DNA of 5,964 nucleotides from NCBI GenBank assembly GCA_946482545.1, contig CAMLRX010000195.1, forward strand, positions 1 through 5,964, given 5' to 3'. Shown here piece by piece: positions 5,312 through 5,964 of this stretch; position 1 is the first letter of the stretch; every line of letters begins with the position of its first letter. This stretch comes from an uncultured Flavihumibacter sp. (lineage in GTDB: Bacteria > Bacteroidota > Bacteroidia > Chitinophagales > Chitinophagaceae). The position numbers and the translations under genes are program-made. Below the pieces are notes generated by a model. That model was not told the origin of the DNA and searched no databases. It worked only from the letters and a program-made list of their open reading frames with translations.

Positions 5312-5964
5312 ATGAACCTGAAAAACTTTACAACATTTTGTTTCGCAGTCCTCCTCATGGGACTTTCCACCCGTGCCCAGGACAATCCCGTTGGTGCCTG
5401 GAAAACTGAAGTAAACAACGCCACGGCCATTCTTATTATAACGCCGGGGTATTTTTGTCAGACACATTTCGATCTTCCCAATAAAAAATTCATCGCCAGC
5501 TACGGAGGAACCTGGAAAGTAACAGATAACGGGGAAGTGGAAACGATGATCGAATTCAATACGCTCGATAAACAACAGGTAGGTGAAAAACTAACCATCT
5601 CCGGTGACATGCACGATGGCAAACTGGTGACCGGCAACGGCTCGGATAAACTGGAATGGACACGCGTAGATGAGGGCATGGGCGCCCTCGCCGGCGACTG
5701 GCGGATTTCCGGCAGAGAACAGGATGGAAAGATCAACACCATCAATCCCGGTGCACGGAAAACAGTTAAGATACTTTCAGGTACCCGTTTCCAATGGATC
5801 GCCATCAATACCCAAACCGGAGAGTTCTTCGGAACCGGGGGCGGAACGTATACTTTTGAAAACGGCAAGTACATTGAAAACATTGAGTTCTTTTCCCGCG
5901 ATAGTTCCAGGGTGGGCGCCACGCTTACCTTCAATGGTAAAGTGGAAGGCAGCAACTGGGACCA
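5312..5964 (+). CDS. Exported protein with two lipocalin-like GxW units (3'-truncated by window edge)
   Basis: My translation gives 217 codons from the ATG at 5312, open to the right edge. Residues 1-22 are a signal peptide (Lys4, hydrophobic FCFAVLLMGL, then RA-Q), cut by signal peptidase I before Gln23. The mature part holds two related units of about 95-100 residues. Unit one starts at GAWKTE (28-33) and has GGTWKVTDNGEVETMIEF (65-82). Unit two starts at GDWRIS (128-133) and has GGTYTFENGKYIENIEF (177-193). Each opens with a lipocalin-like G-x-W and has a strand ending in Phe (F48, F160) and a later G-x-x-L. This suggests two small beta-barrels or an internal duplication. From memory, similar proteins are annotated in Chitinophagaceae as membrane or secreted proteins, and DUF4488 may be related. 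A small hydrophobic ligand is possible but unproven. The start is supported by the signal peptide position. Only a few dozen residues are probably missing. Confidence 0.85.
   Translation, partial: MNLKNFTTFCFAVLLMGLSTRAQDNPVGAWKTEVNNATAILIITPGYFCQTHFDLPNKKFIASYGGTWKVTDNGEVETMIEFNTLDKQQVGEKLTISGDMHDGKLVTGNGSDKLEWTRVDEGMGALAGDWRISGREQDGKINTINPGARKTVKILSGTRFQWIAINTQTGEFFGTGGGTYTFENGKYIENIEFFSRDSSRVGATLTFNGKVEGSNWD

Noticed and set aside
5252..5955. Minus-strand open frames opposite the exported protein
   Set aside because: The plus strand has a signal peptide and an internal repeat; the minus-strand products show no motif and are shadows.

Overview
The window looks like a chromosomal segment of a Bacteroidota bacterium, most likely Chitinophagaceae or a close relative. 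The reasons are a CarboxypepD_reg-like exported protein of a type common in that group, a dGTPase and a NarL-type regulator with Bacteroidota-style motifs, start codons without clear Shine-Dalgarno sequences, and promoter-like TTG/TAnnTTTG elements. This is inference from protein character; no search was run. No rRNA, tRNA, insertion sequence, CRISPR array or phage gene is visible.

Layout. (1) 1-752, minus strand: a secreted protein with a carboxypeptidase-like regulatory domain, cut by the window's left edge, with a TTG start. (2) 753-858: a short divergent spacer with a GC-rich hairpin. (3) 859-2247, plus strand: a complete HD-domain dGTP triphosphohydrolase (dgt). (4) 2267-2425, minus strand: a 52-residue DUF1328 membrane protein, convergent with dgt and separated from it by 19 bases. 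(5) 2468-4949, minus strand: four tightly packed genes, read in the order small soluble protein of unknown function, about seven-pass membrane protein, HisKA_3 sensor kinase, NarL-type response regulator. (6) 4950-5311: a gene-free divergent spacer with a perfect 8-2-8 dyad and candidate promoters in both directions. (7) 5312-5964, plus strand: an exported protein made of two related lipocalin-like units, cut by the right edge.

The most interesting unit is the four-gene cassette. The kinase has almost no sensory domain of its own: one membrane segment, a short linker, then DHp and ATPase domains. Its gene overlaps the gene for the multi-pass membrane protein by 58 bases. A reasonable inference is that the membrane protein, and perhaps the small Cys-Pro-tailed protein upstream, provide or tune the input signal. 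The response regulator would then act as a DNA-binding transcription factor on unknown targets, possibly including the DUF1328 gene just downstream. The other genes are ordinary for the group, and nothing here amounts to clear evidence of a dramatically new system.
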